A stretch of DNA of 34,707 bases from Halioglobus sp. (GTDB lineage: Bacteria; Pseudomonadota; Gammaproteobacteria; Pseudomonadales; Halieaceae): NCBI GenBank assembly GCA_028823475.1, contig JAPKBI010000002.1:1-34707 (forward strand), read 5' to 3'. Positions 18,142-26,060 of the stretch are shown here, one piece after another (the stretch's first letter is position 1; every line of letters begins with the position of its first letter). The position numbers and the translations under genes are program-made. Under the pieces are notes generated by a model. It did not search any database, was not told the origin of the DNA, and was given only the letters and a program-made list of their open reading frames with translations.

Positions 18142-19217
18142 GTGGTTTATACCTTAGCCCGGGCTTATTCCCCGAGGAGTTCCTGCGTCCGACCGTAGAC
18201 TTTATTCTCGGCTGCCAGCGCGACAGCGGCGAGATTCCTTGGTTTGACGGCGGATACACTGATCCTTGGGATCATGTGGAGTCGGCAATGGGCCTGTCCA
18301 TCGGCGGAGAGCTGGACGCGGCTCGTAAAGCCTATCAGTGGCTGGCCGAAATGCAGCTAGAAGACGGCAGTTGGTGGGCATCCTATCGCGGGCAGGAAAT
18401 CGACAATGCCGGTCGGCGTGAGTCCAACTTTGTTGCCTACATCGCCACCGGTGTCTGGCACCATTATTTAATCAGTGCTGATGACGACTTTCTGCAAGCA
18501 ATGTGGCCGATGGTCGATAAATCGATAGGCTTCGTGCTGTCTCTGCAGTCCGAGCATGGGGAAATTGATTGGGCCGTGGATGGCACTGGAAAGCCAAAGG
18601 GTGATGCGTTGGTGACGGGTTGTAGTTCGATTTACAAAAGCCTGGAGTGCGCACACAACATTGCGGTGACGCTGGGTGAAGGTCGCAGCCACTGGTTGAG
18701 CGCGCGCGATCGTTTGGGTAAAGCCTTGCGCCACAAGCCGGAGCGTTTTGATCGAACGTGGGAAACCAAGTCACGCTATTCCATGGACTGGTTTTACCCC
18801 GTGTTAACGGGCGTCTATACCGGAGCTGACGCTCGCGCTCGTCTTGTGTCGCGTTGGGATGAGTTTGTAGAGGACAAGCTTGGGTGCCGCTGTGAGAAGC
18901 AGCAGCCGTGGGTGACGATTGCTGAAACCTGTGAGTTGGTGATGGCTTTATTGGCCGCAGGGGATCATGCACGCGCAGTTGAGGTTTACAGCTGGCTGCA
19001 GCAGTGGCGTGCCAGTGATGGCTCATATTGGACCGGTTACCAACTGGTTGAAGATTTGTTGTGGCCTGATGAAAGGCCTACCTGGACCGCCGCAGCTATT
19101 CTGTTAGCGGCCGACGCTCTGACCAAGCATACACCGGCGGCTGGATTGTTTTGCAGTGTGCGTTTGTTGGATCGCCCCGCTGATGATGTCCGTGAACGTC
19201 GGATTCTAGTGGATTAA
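18138..19217 (+). CDS. Uncharacterised alpha/alpha-barrel-like protein (prenyltransferase-/glycoside hydrolase-like toroid fold suspected)
   Basis: 359 aa, ATGA overlap with the upstream methyltransferase; repeated helical segments with CQRDSGEIPWFDGG, MQLEDGSWWASYRG, LQSEHGEIDWAVDG, WRASDGSYWTGY, spaced as in toroid-fold proteins. Confidence 0.7.
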   Translation: MSGLYLSPGLFPEEFLRPTVDFILGCQRDSGEIPWFDGGYTDPWDHVESAMGLSIGGELDAARKAYQWLAEMQLEDGSWWASYRGQEIDNAGRRESNFVAYIATGVWHHYLISADDDFLQAMWPMVDKSIGFVLSLQSEHGEIDWAVDGTGKPKGDALVTGCSSIYKSLECAHNIAVTLGEGRSHWLSARDRLGKALRHKPERFDRTWETKSRYSMDWFYPVLTGVYTGADARARLVSRWDEFVEDKLGCRCEKQQPWVTIAETCELVMALLAAGDHARAVEVYSWLQQWRASDGSYWTGYQLVEDLLWPDERPTWTAAAILLAADALTKHTPAAGLFCSVRLLDRPADDVRERRILVD

Positions 19218-19236
19218 AGCAGGGTTGCGCGTCCCG

Positions 19237-19863
19237 CTACAAGCGCAGTAACAAGCCCAAGCTATTTACTTGCCCTAGGTTTTTAAACAGACCAGACGCC
19301 AGTGCCATGCGATAGACCGCATAGGGCGCTTGGCCACCGGCATGTGGGTCGTCGAACAGATCATGTATCGCCAGCACGCCGCCGCGCATCAGATGCGGCA
19401 TCCAGCAGCGGTAGTCTGTGAGCGCCGCCTCTAGACTGTGTCCGCCATCGATAAAAACCATTGCCAGTGGCGTCTGCCAGTGCCTCGCTGCCGCCTCTGA
19501 GCCAGCCACAACTGGGACCACCACCTCGTCCAGTCCCGCCCGGTGTATATTGCGCCGAAACTCTCGAAAGGTATCCATGACACCCTCGCCGGCATCGTAT
19601 AGATCGGGGTCGTGAAAAAACTCGCCTTGCTGATGCTCTTCCGAGCCGCGGTGGTGGTCTAGCGCGAATACCGTGCTGTTGTTCGCGCGACAAGCCAGTC
19701 CTAAGTAAATGGTGGACTTGCCACAGTAGCTACCGATCTCCAGTACCGGCCCTATGGTACTGGCCCGAAGGGCCTGCTCGAACAGTGCCTGCGCCTCATC
19801 CGCGGCAAGGAATCCCTTGATCTGGTCAATGTCAGCGGGCAGGTCGGGGATCATACGGCGCAA
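19237..19863 (-). CDS. Class I SAM-dependent methyltransferase (Methyltransf_24-like)
   Basis: 208 aa; VLEIGSYCGKSTIYLGLA, FALDHHRGSEEHQ, MVFIDGGHSLEAALTDYRCWMPHLMRGGVLAIHD. Starts 9 nt after the tolC stop, same strand. Confidence 0.82.
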   Translation of the reverse strand: MRRMIPDLPADIDQIKGFLAADEAQALFEQALRASTIGPVLEIGSYCGKSTIYLGLACRANNSTVFALDHHRGSEEHQQGEFFHDPDLYDAGEGVMDTFREFRRNIHRAGLDEVVVPVVAGSEAAARHWQTPLAMVFIDGGHSLEAALTDYRCWMPHLMRGGVLAIHDLFDDPHAGGQAPYAVYRMALASGLFKNLGQVNSLGLLLRL

Positions 19864-19872
19864 CGTCCTTTT

Positions 19873-21294
19873 CTACGGTGACCCGATAACGGTTTTGGCT
19901 GATGGTGAGGTGGGAGGCACGAGAAAGGCGTCCAGTTTGAGAATATCTGCCGGGCTGAGCAGCCCGGCATTTTCGTTCAGGCGCATCAGGTTAAGAATGT
20001 AGTCATAACGGCTGTTGGCGTAATCGCGTTCCGCCCGGAACAGCGTATTTTGGGCATTGAGTACATCGACCACGTTGCGCGTTCCCACTTCGTAGCCTGC
20101 CTGCGTAGCATCTACAGAACTCTTAGAAGAAATAATGCTCTGTTTGCGCGCCGCGATGCGCGATACATCACTGAGTACCGTCATGTGCAGAGATCGGGTG
20201 TTGGTGACTGTGTTGCGTGAAAGGTTGATGCGCTGCTCCCGCGCGGCGTTGAACTCCTGAGCCGCGCGTCGTCGGTTGGCGCTGATCGCGCCACCGCTGT
20301 AGAGCGGCACGCTGAGCGTTACCCGCCACATGTGTTCTTTCAGGTTGCTGTCAGGGGGGCTGTTGATGCCGGTATCGGGCTTGACACTGATGTCCCCGTC
20401 GACGTCAAAGTCAGAATATTCATAGCCGCCGTTGACTTTGGGCGCGTGTTCCATTTTGTTTGCCTTGGCCGTCTGGCGCGCCGCCTCTTCTCTGTAAGTG
20501 GAGGCCAGAAGTTCAAAGTTATTTTGCAGCGCAAAATCTACCCAGGCAGCACGATCAATAGGGTCCGGCGGACGAATTTTGAAGTCGTCCACCAGAACGT
20601 TGAGGTTACTTTGCCTCTGGCCCGTCAGTACCGAGAGCCGCTCCAGTGCAACGGACACATCATTCTCATCCACGATACGTTCTACCTGAGCGAGGTCTCT
20701 AGCAGCCTGCGCCTCGTACACGTCGGTGATGGCAATGAGGCCAACCTCGAAGCGCTGCTGGGTCTGCTCTAATTGGCGCTCGAATGCGCGCTCCTGCGCC
20801 TGTGAGGCCGCCAGATTATCCTGTGCGCGCAGTACCAGAAGATAGGCCTCTACAACCCTAACGATCAGATTCTGCTGATTCGCAGCAAAAGTGGCTTCCG
20901 CTTCTTTGGTAACTTGCTTGCCCGATTGAAAACTGAACCATGCCGACAGATCGAATAACGCTTGATTGAGGGAAATGACGTAGCCCTCGGTATTGATATC
21001 GCGATTGGTGAACGTATTGTCAATAATGATGCCGTCTTCGCTAAAAATTGGGCCAAGGCCATCCGTATCCCCGTCTGAGTTCTGATAGGAATAAGAGGCG
21101 CCCACTTGCGGAAGCAGTGCAGAGCGGCTAAGATTTTCGGTTTCTCGTCTCGCGAGATAGACCGCTTCTTCTGACTTCAGCTGAGCGTCATTTTGTAGCG
21201 CCAACTGGTAGATATCGCTCAATGAGTCCGCTTGTAAACTGGCAGATGAGAGAAAGAATGCCAGTGATGACAGCGCAACAACCAGATTTTTCAT
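19873..21294 (-). CDS. tolC: TolC-family outer membrane efflux protein
   Basis: 473 aa with N-terminal signal peptide; duplicated OEP domains; DIYQLALQNDAQLKSEEA, GTRNVVDVLNAQNTLFRAERDYANSRYDYILNLMRL. Confidence 0.92.
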   Translation of the reverse strand: MKNLVVALSSLAFFLSSASLQADSLSDIYQLALQNDAQLKSEEAVYLARRETENLSRSALLPQVGASYSYQNSDGDTDGLGPIFSEDGIIIDNTFTNRDINTEGYVISLNQALFDLSAWFSFQSGKQVTKEAEATFAANQQNLIVRVVEAYLLVLRAQDNLAASQAQERAFERQLEQTQQRFEVGLIAITDVYEAQAARDLAQVERIVDENDVSVALERLSVLTGQRQSNLNVLVDDFKIRPPDPIDRAAWVDFALQNNFELLASTYREEAARQTAKANKMEHAPKVNGGYEYSDFDVDGDISVKPDTGINSPPDSNLKEHMWRVTLSVPLYSGGAISANRRRAAQEFNAAREQRINLSRNTVTNTRSLHMTVLSDVSRIAARKQSIISSKSSVDATQAGYEVGTRNVVDVLNAQNTLFRAERDYANSRYDYILNLMRLNENAGLLSPADILKLDAFLVPPTSPSAKTVIGSP

Positions 21295-21508
21295 GCAACA
21301 ATTCCTGAGAGAGAATTAGCTATTTTTGAGCACGTGATTGTACCAGTCTCTAGCGAACTCTGCATACATTGAAACTGTCATGCAAAGGGTGCAGTTCATG
21401 GTAGTTTGTGCCATCTTAGGAGAAGCTCTGCGGCTGTTTATGGATAAAAGCGCTCCATAACGCGGCAGTTTTTATCAACTTACAAGGGCCGAGCGCCTGG
21501 GCAAAGTT

Positions 21509-21964
21509 TTGCAAAACTCGACTAGACGATTATTTAAACTGGATTTGACGGAGTTGCATGCGATCTGCGATGCCAATTATCTCCGCCTGAAACGACTCTT
21601 TCCTGATTATGAGAACTGTAATTCCCGCGAGCTTTTGGTGGGCGCCGCCAAAGTCCGACTGAGCGTTGTAGAGCGTTGTCGTTACACCACGATTTTTCAT
21701 ATCCACCAGCAATCGGCAGAATCCCGTTGGCTGGGCTTATTAAATGTCGAAGTGAGGGCCTATCATGACGCTCGTATGTTGGAGGTCGGAGCCTTTCAGT
21801 CTTATCGTCAGGTGTCGGCTAGATACCAGTACCCTAATGATCAAATGTTTGCGCAGGATGAAAAGTCCCAGCAGAATCGATTTTTGGCAGACTGGTTGGA
21901 ACACTGTCTGCAAAACGGGCGTTCCGCGCTTGATGTCGTCGCCGCGACCGTGACCGATACCTAA
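21509..21964 (+). CDS. DUF1249 family protein (YqiB-like)
   Basis: LDLTELHAICDANYLRLKRLFPDY..., immediately upstream of cpdA as in the yqiB-cpdA arrangement. Uses a TTG start; no in-frame ATG or GTG was found between the upstream stop (21458) and 21509. Confidence 0.8.
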   Translation: MQNSTRRLFKLDLTELHAICDANYLRLKRLFPDYENCNSRELLVGAAKVRLSVVERCRYTTIFHIHQQSAESRWLGLLNVEVRAYHDARMLEVGAFQSYRQVSARYQYPNDQMFAQDEKSQQNRFLADWLEHCLQNGRSALDVVAATVTDT

Positions 21965-21979
21965 CGCGGCCGCGCCCCA

Positions 21980-22813
21980 ATGCCTCAACACCATATTGAA
22001 TCCGTCGATGTCCAGAGTGAGGTTGTCCAGCTTGTGCAACTGACCGATACGCACCTGTGCCGCTCGCGCGGAGGCACTTTGCTAGGCATGGATACAGACC
22101 ACTCGTTGCAGGCCGTCATCAATCTGGTTCAAAAAGAGCGACCTGACATTGATTTGCTGCTGGGTACTGGAGATCTGTCTGATGGTGGCGCAAGTTCTGC
22201 CTACGAGCGACTGCAGGACTATTTCGACCAGCTGACCCGCGTCAATTACTGGCTACCCGGCAATCATGATGATCGAGCGGCGATGGAGGCCGTTGTTGCG
22301 ACCCCCGCGCGCCTGTGCAGAGAAATCAGGCTGTCCCGCTGGCAGATTTTGCTGCTGGATTCCCAAATTGTTGGGCATGTTGGTGGCGAGCTGGGAGAGG
22401 CCGAGCTGATGTTGTTGGAGCGGTCTTTGGCGGCCGCGCAGGAGGAGGGACGACATACTCTGGTCTGTCTGCATCATCAGCCGGTACCCATCGGCAGTAA
22501 ATGGCTAGATCAGCAGAGGGTCGCCGATGCTGATGCGTTTTTTAAGGTCCTCGACCGCTACACCGGCGTCAAAGGCGTACTGTGGGGCCATGTCCATCAG
22601 GAAATAGACCGTATTCGCAATGGTGTGCGACTACTGGCATCACCGTCTACCTGTGTCCAATTTGCGCCGGGCAGTGAAAGCTTCAAAGTCGATGATCAGC
22701 CGCCGGGTTACCGCTGGCTGGAATTACACAGTGATGGTCGCTTTGAAACTGGCGTGTCCCGAGTGTTGGATACGAAATTTACCGTCGATCTGGATTCAGG
22801 AGGTTACTTATAG
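21980..22813 (+). CDS. cpdA: 3',5'-cyclic-AMP phosphodiesterase
   Basis: 277 aa metallophosphoesterase; QLTDTHL, LLGTGDLSDGG, LPGNHDD, WGHVHQEID; sits between DUF1249 and parE. Confidence 0.87.
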   Translation: MPQHHIESVDVQSEVVQLVQLTDTHLCRSRGGTLLGMDTDHSLQAVINLVQKERPDIDLLLGTGDLSDGGASSAYERLQDYFDQLTRVNYWLPGNHDDRAAMEAVVATPARLCREIRLSRWQILLLDSQIVGHVGGELGEAELMLLERSLAAAQEEGRHTLVCLHHQPVPIGSKWLDQQRVADADAFFKVLDRYTGVKGVLWGHVHQEIDRIRNGVRLLASPSTCVQFAPGSESFKVDDQPPGYRWLELHSDGRFETGVSRVLDTKFTVDLDSGGYL

Positions 22814-22829
22814 CTCGCACTGCGCGAGC
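22813..22829. repeat. Inverted repeat GCTCGC-ACTGC-GCGAGC at the cpdA stop
   Basis: Perfect 6-bp stem with 5-nt loop, starting at the last base of the cpdA stop codon; no following T-run. Confidence 0.5.
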
Positions 22830-22887
22830 CTCACTGTACAATGGCCCTCTGAGTGAATTTCACCGCAACGCACGATAAGTTACCGCA

Positions 22888-24777
22888 ATGAGCCAATATA
22901 CCGCCGAAGACATAGAAGTCCTTACTGGGTTAGAGCCGGTGCGCAAACGCCCTGGCATGTATACGGACACGACCCGCCCGAATCATCTTGCACAGGAGGT
23001 CATTGACAACAGCGTTGATGAGGCCCTGGGTGGGCACGCCAGCGAGATTGATGTCTGTCTGAACAAAGATGGTTCCGTCACGGTGACTGACGATGGTCGC
23101 GGTATGCCTGTCGACCTGCATCCAGGAGAAAAAAAGCCTGGGGTAGAAGTCATCCTCAGCACCTTGCATGCCGGCGGTAAGTTTTCGGATAAAAACTATC
23201 AGTTCAGTGGCGGGCTTCACGGTGTGGGTGTGTCGGTGGTCAATGCGCTGTCCAGCGCTTTGGAAGTGGTGATCCGCCGTGACGGCAATATTTACAGCAT
23301 GACATTCGCAGGCGGAGAAAAGAAAACGGAGCTGGTGGTTGTCGGCAGTTGTGGCAAGCGCAATACCGGCACTGCGCTGACCTTTACGCCCGATCCCCAA
23401 TATTTCGATTCGGTTAACTTTTCGGTATCCAGGTTGCGGCACGTCTTACGGGCTAAGGCAGTGCTGTGCCCGGGCCTGCGAGTCAAGTTCAAGGATGAGA
23501 AGAAAGACGAGACGGAAGAGTGGTATTTCGAAGACGGTCTCAAGGACTATCTTGCGGATGCCACCATCGACTTTCCGGTTATTCCCGAAGAGCCCTTCGT
23601 GGGCAGCTTCAGTGGCAGCAATGAAGGCGTGGACTGGGCCGTGCAGTGGTTGCCAGAAGGCGGTGACATCACGGCCGAATCCTACGTCAACCTGATTCCC
23701 ACGATTCAGGGCGGAACGCATGTCAACGGTATGCGGACCGGGCTGTTGGACGCGATGCGCGAATTTTGTGAACTGCGCAGCCTGCTGCCTCGTGGCGTTA
23801 AGCTGGCGCCGGACGATATCTGGGAGCGATGCTGCTATGTGCTTTCTTCCAAGATAGGTGACCCGCAGTTCTCCGGCCAGACCAAAGAGCGCCTCTCATC
23901 GCGGGAGGCTGCGGCGTTTGTGTCCGGCATCGTCAAAGACGCTTTCAGCTTGTGGCTCAATCAGCACACAGAAGAAGCAGAGAAACTGGCGGAGTTGTGC
24001 ATCGCTAACGCTCAGGGCCGATTGCGTCTGGCAAAACAGGTGACGCGTAAAAAAGTGACCGCCGGCCCGGCACTACCGGGCAAATTGGCCGATTGTTCAG
24101 GGGGAGACCCGTCACGCGGTGAGCTCTTTCTGGTGGAGGGGGATTCCGCCGGCGGCTCTGCCAAGCAGGCGCGCAGCCGGGAATTTCAGGCCATCCTGCC
24201 TTTGCGTGGAAAGATATTAAATACCTGGGAGGTCGACTCGCAGGAGATACTCGCCTCGCAGGAAGTGCACAATATTTCAATTGCCCTTGGCGTTGATCCG
24301 GCCAGTGATGATCTCTCCGGCCTGCGCTATCACAAGGTCTGTATTTTGGCAGATGCCGATTCTGACGGTCTGCACATTGCCACGCTAATTTGTGCATTGT
24401 TTGTGCGCCATTTTCGACCGCTGGTAGCGGCCGGTCATATCTATGTGGCGATGCCGCCGTTGTTTCGCGTCGATGTTGGGAAGGAAGTGTTCTATGCCCT
24501 TGATGAACCCGAGAAGCAGGGCATCCTAGATCGCATTGAGGCGGAAAAGAAAAAGGGCAAAGTCAATGTACAGCGCTTCAAGGGTCTTGGAGAAATGAAC
24601 CCGTTGCAATTGCGTGAAACCACCATGGATCCGGACACCCGACGTCTTGTGCGTCTGGTACTGGACGCCGGCGATGGTACCAATGAGATGATGGATATGT
24701 TGTTGGCCAAAAAACGTGCACCTGATCGCAAAGCTTGGTTGGAGGAGAAGGGAGGTATTGCTGAGGCTGCATTGTGA
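22888..24777 (+). CDS. parE: DNA topoisomerase IV subunit B
   Basis: 629 aa; GLEPVRKRPGMYTDTTRPNHLAQEVIDNSVDEALGG, HGVGVSVVNALS, LVEGDSAGGSAKQARSREFQAILPLRGKILN. Confidence 0.97.
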   Translation: MSQYTAEDIEVLTGLEPVRKRPGMYTDTTRPNHLAQEVIDNSVDEALGGHASEIDVCLNKDGSVTVTDDGRGMPVDLHPGEKKPGVEVILSTLHAGGKFSDKNYQFSGGLHGVGVSVVNALSSALEVVIRRDGNIYSMTFAGGEKKTELVVVGSCGKRNTGTALTFTPDPQYFDSVNFSVSRLRHVLRAKAVLCPGLRVKFKDEKKDETEEWYFEDGLKDYLADATIDFPVIPEEPFVGSFSGSNEGVDWAVQWLPEGGDITAESYVNLIPTIQGGTHVNGMRTGLLDAMREFCELRSLLPRGVKLAPDDIWERCCYVLSSKIGDPQFSGQTKERLSSREAAAFVSGIVKDAFSLWLNQHTEEAEKLAELCIANAQGRLRLAKQVTRKKVTAGPALPGKLADCSGGDPSRGELFLVEGDSAGGSAKQARSREFQAILPLRGKILNTWEVDSQEILASQEVHNISIALGVDPASDDLSGLRYHKVCILADADSDGLHIATLICALFVRHFRPLVAAGHIYVAMPPLFRVDVGKEVFYALDEPEKQGILDRIEAEKKKGKVNVQRFKGLGEMNPLQLRETTMDPDTRRLVRLVLDAGDGTNEMMDMLLAKKRAPDRKAWLEEKGGIAEAAL

Positions 24778-25064
24778 AAATTGAAGTGACAACGTTGCCT
24801 GAGGAAAACGTCAGCTGTTCAAATTGCAGAGCCTGTTGTTGCCGTTTGGAGGTCATGCTTGTCACCGATACAGGGGTTCCTAGCCGGTTTATTGTTGAGG
24901 ATCAGTGGGGAGGTAGAACCATGTCTCGTTTGGAAGATGGGTGGTGTTCCGCTTTAGATAGAAACAGTATGATGTGCAGTATCTATGAGAAGCGCCCGTT
25001 AATTTGTCGAGACTTTGAGATGGGAGACTACGAGTGCAGGTCAGAAAGAGCCGCTTACGTTTAG
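24774..25064 (+). CDS. YkgJ-like cysteine cluster protein
   Basis: 96 aa; CSNCRACCCR and CSIYEKRPLICRDFEMGDYEC; GTGA overlap with the parE stop. Confidence 0.8.
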   Translation: MKIEVTTLPEENVSCSNCRACCCRLEVMLVTDTGVPSRFIVEDQWGGRTMSRLEDGWCSALDRNSMMCSIYEKRPLICRDFEMGDYECRSERAAYV

Positions 25065-25154
25065 CGCATACGACAAGACGATTTGTGCAGGGCCTAGGAC
25101 ATCGCTGCAGTCATAGGTCTGCAATGTAAACCATTGAGTATGCGTCGAGCATTC

Positions 25155-25174
25155 TATTAGCAACTTATTAGCAA
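25155..25174 (+). repeat. Two 9-bp direct repeats TATTAGCAA with an 11-bp period
   Basis: TATTAGCAA at 25155-25163 and again at 25166-25174, just upstream of the small-ORF ribosome-binding site. Confidence 0.6.
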
Positions 25175-25192
25175 ACGTGGAAGGAGAAATGT

Positions 25193-25297
25193 ATGGCGAA
25201 GGGCCAAGATTCAAAAAAAGCCGTTAAAAAGAAGCCTGAAAAAACAATGAAAGAAAAGCGCAATGAAAAGAAGGAAAAAAAAGCCAATAAAAAGTAG
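25193..25297 (+). CDS. 34-aa lysine-rich small protein
   Basis: ATG...TAG reads MAKGQDSKKAVKKKPEKTMKEKRNEKKEKKANKK; AAGGAG at 25181-25186, 6 nt before the ATG. Too short for the supplied ORF track. Confidence 0.72.
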   Translation: MAKGQDSKKAVKKKPEKTMKEKRNEKKEKKANKK

Positions 25298-25345
25298 ATA
25301 GATATTTTAGGTTCAGCGAAGGCCGGTCGGAGCGAGAGCATTACT

Positions 25346-25942
25346 ATGAGCAGCGTACAAAAATTTCAGCAGTGGTTACTGGTCATTGTGTTGTTGATTC
25401 CTTTCGGCTCAGCCTGGGCTGATTGGGAACTGGACAGCACGCAGTCGGCGATCAATTTTATCTCGATTAAAAATGATAGCGTGGGCGAGGTGCATAGTTT
25501 CACCTCGTTAGCGGGATCTATTGACGCGACGGGTAAGGTTCAGATAGTGATCAACCTCAATAGTGTGGAGACGCTGGTGGAGGTGCGCAATGAACGCATG
25601 CGCGGACTATTATTTGAGACGGTCACATTCCCGGCCGCCCAGATAACAGCACGCGTTGATCCGACGATGCTGGCCGCAGCAGTCAACCGTGGTGTTATAA
25701 CCACTAGCGTGCCCGTCACACTGGCACTGCACGGTCAGGAAAAAATAATGACCATTGCCGTGGTGGCAGTCGGAGAAGGTGATGGCAGTTTACGTGTTTT
25801 CACACCGCGTCCTGTCATCATTAACGCGTCTGATTTTGGGTTAGAAAAGGGTGTGGCGGCGTTAACGACTATCGCGGGCCTGCAGTCAATCAGCAGCGCT
25901 ATTCCGGTGACGTTTGATTTGCAGTTCACGGCGACACCGTAA
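25346..25942 (+). CDS. YceI family periplasmic protein
   Basis: 198 aa with signal peptide; WELDSTQSAINFISIKNDSVGEVHSFTSLAGSIDATGKVQIVINLNSVET. Confidence 0.88.
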   Translation: MSSVQKFQQWLLVIVLLIPFGSAWADWELDSTQSAINFISIKNDSVGEVHSFTSLAGSIDATGKVQIVINLNSVETLVEVRNERMRGLLFETVTFPAAQITARVDPTMLAAAVNRGVITTSVPVTLALHGQEKIMTIAVVAVGEGDGSLRVFTPRPVIINASDFGLEKGVAALTTIAGLQSISSAIPVTFDLQFTATP

Positions 25943-26060
25943 TACAACGTTGCCTGCTTGGCTGTTCAACATGAGCAGCTACCGTCCCCTAAAATAACAT
26001 GGAGTGCCACCGATTCTCTCAGACTGAAGATCTTGGTGGCGGCCCTTGCTTGCTGAACTT

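Noticed and set aside
21376-21402. CTGTCAT element upstream of tolC/yqiB
   Set aside because: Only one half-site of a Pho-like box; no second repeat.
26006-26040. GCCACC...GGTGGC inverted repeat between YceI and the cytochrome gene as a bidirectional terminator
   Set aside because: The 23-nt loop is long and no T-run follows on either strand.
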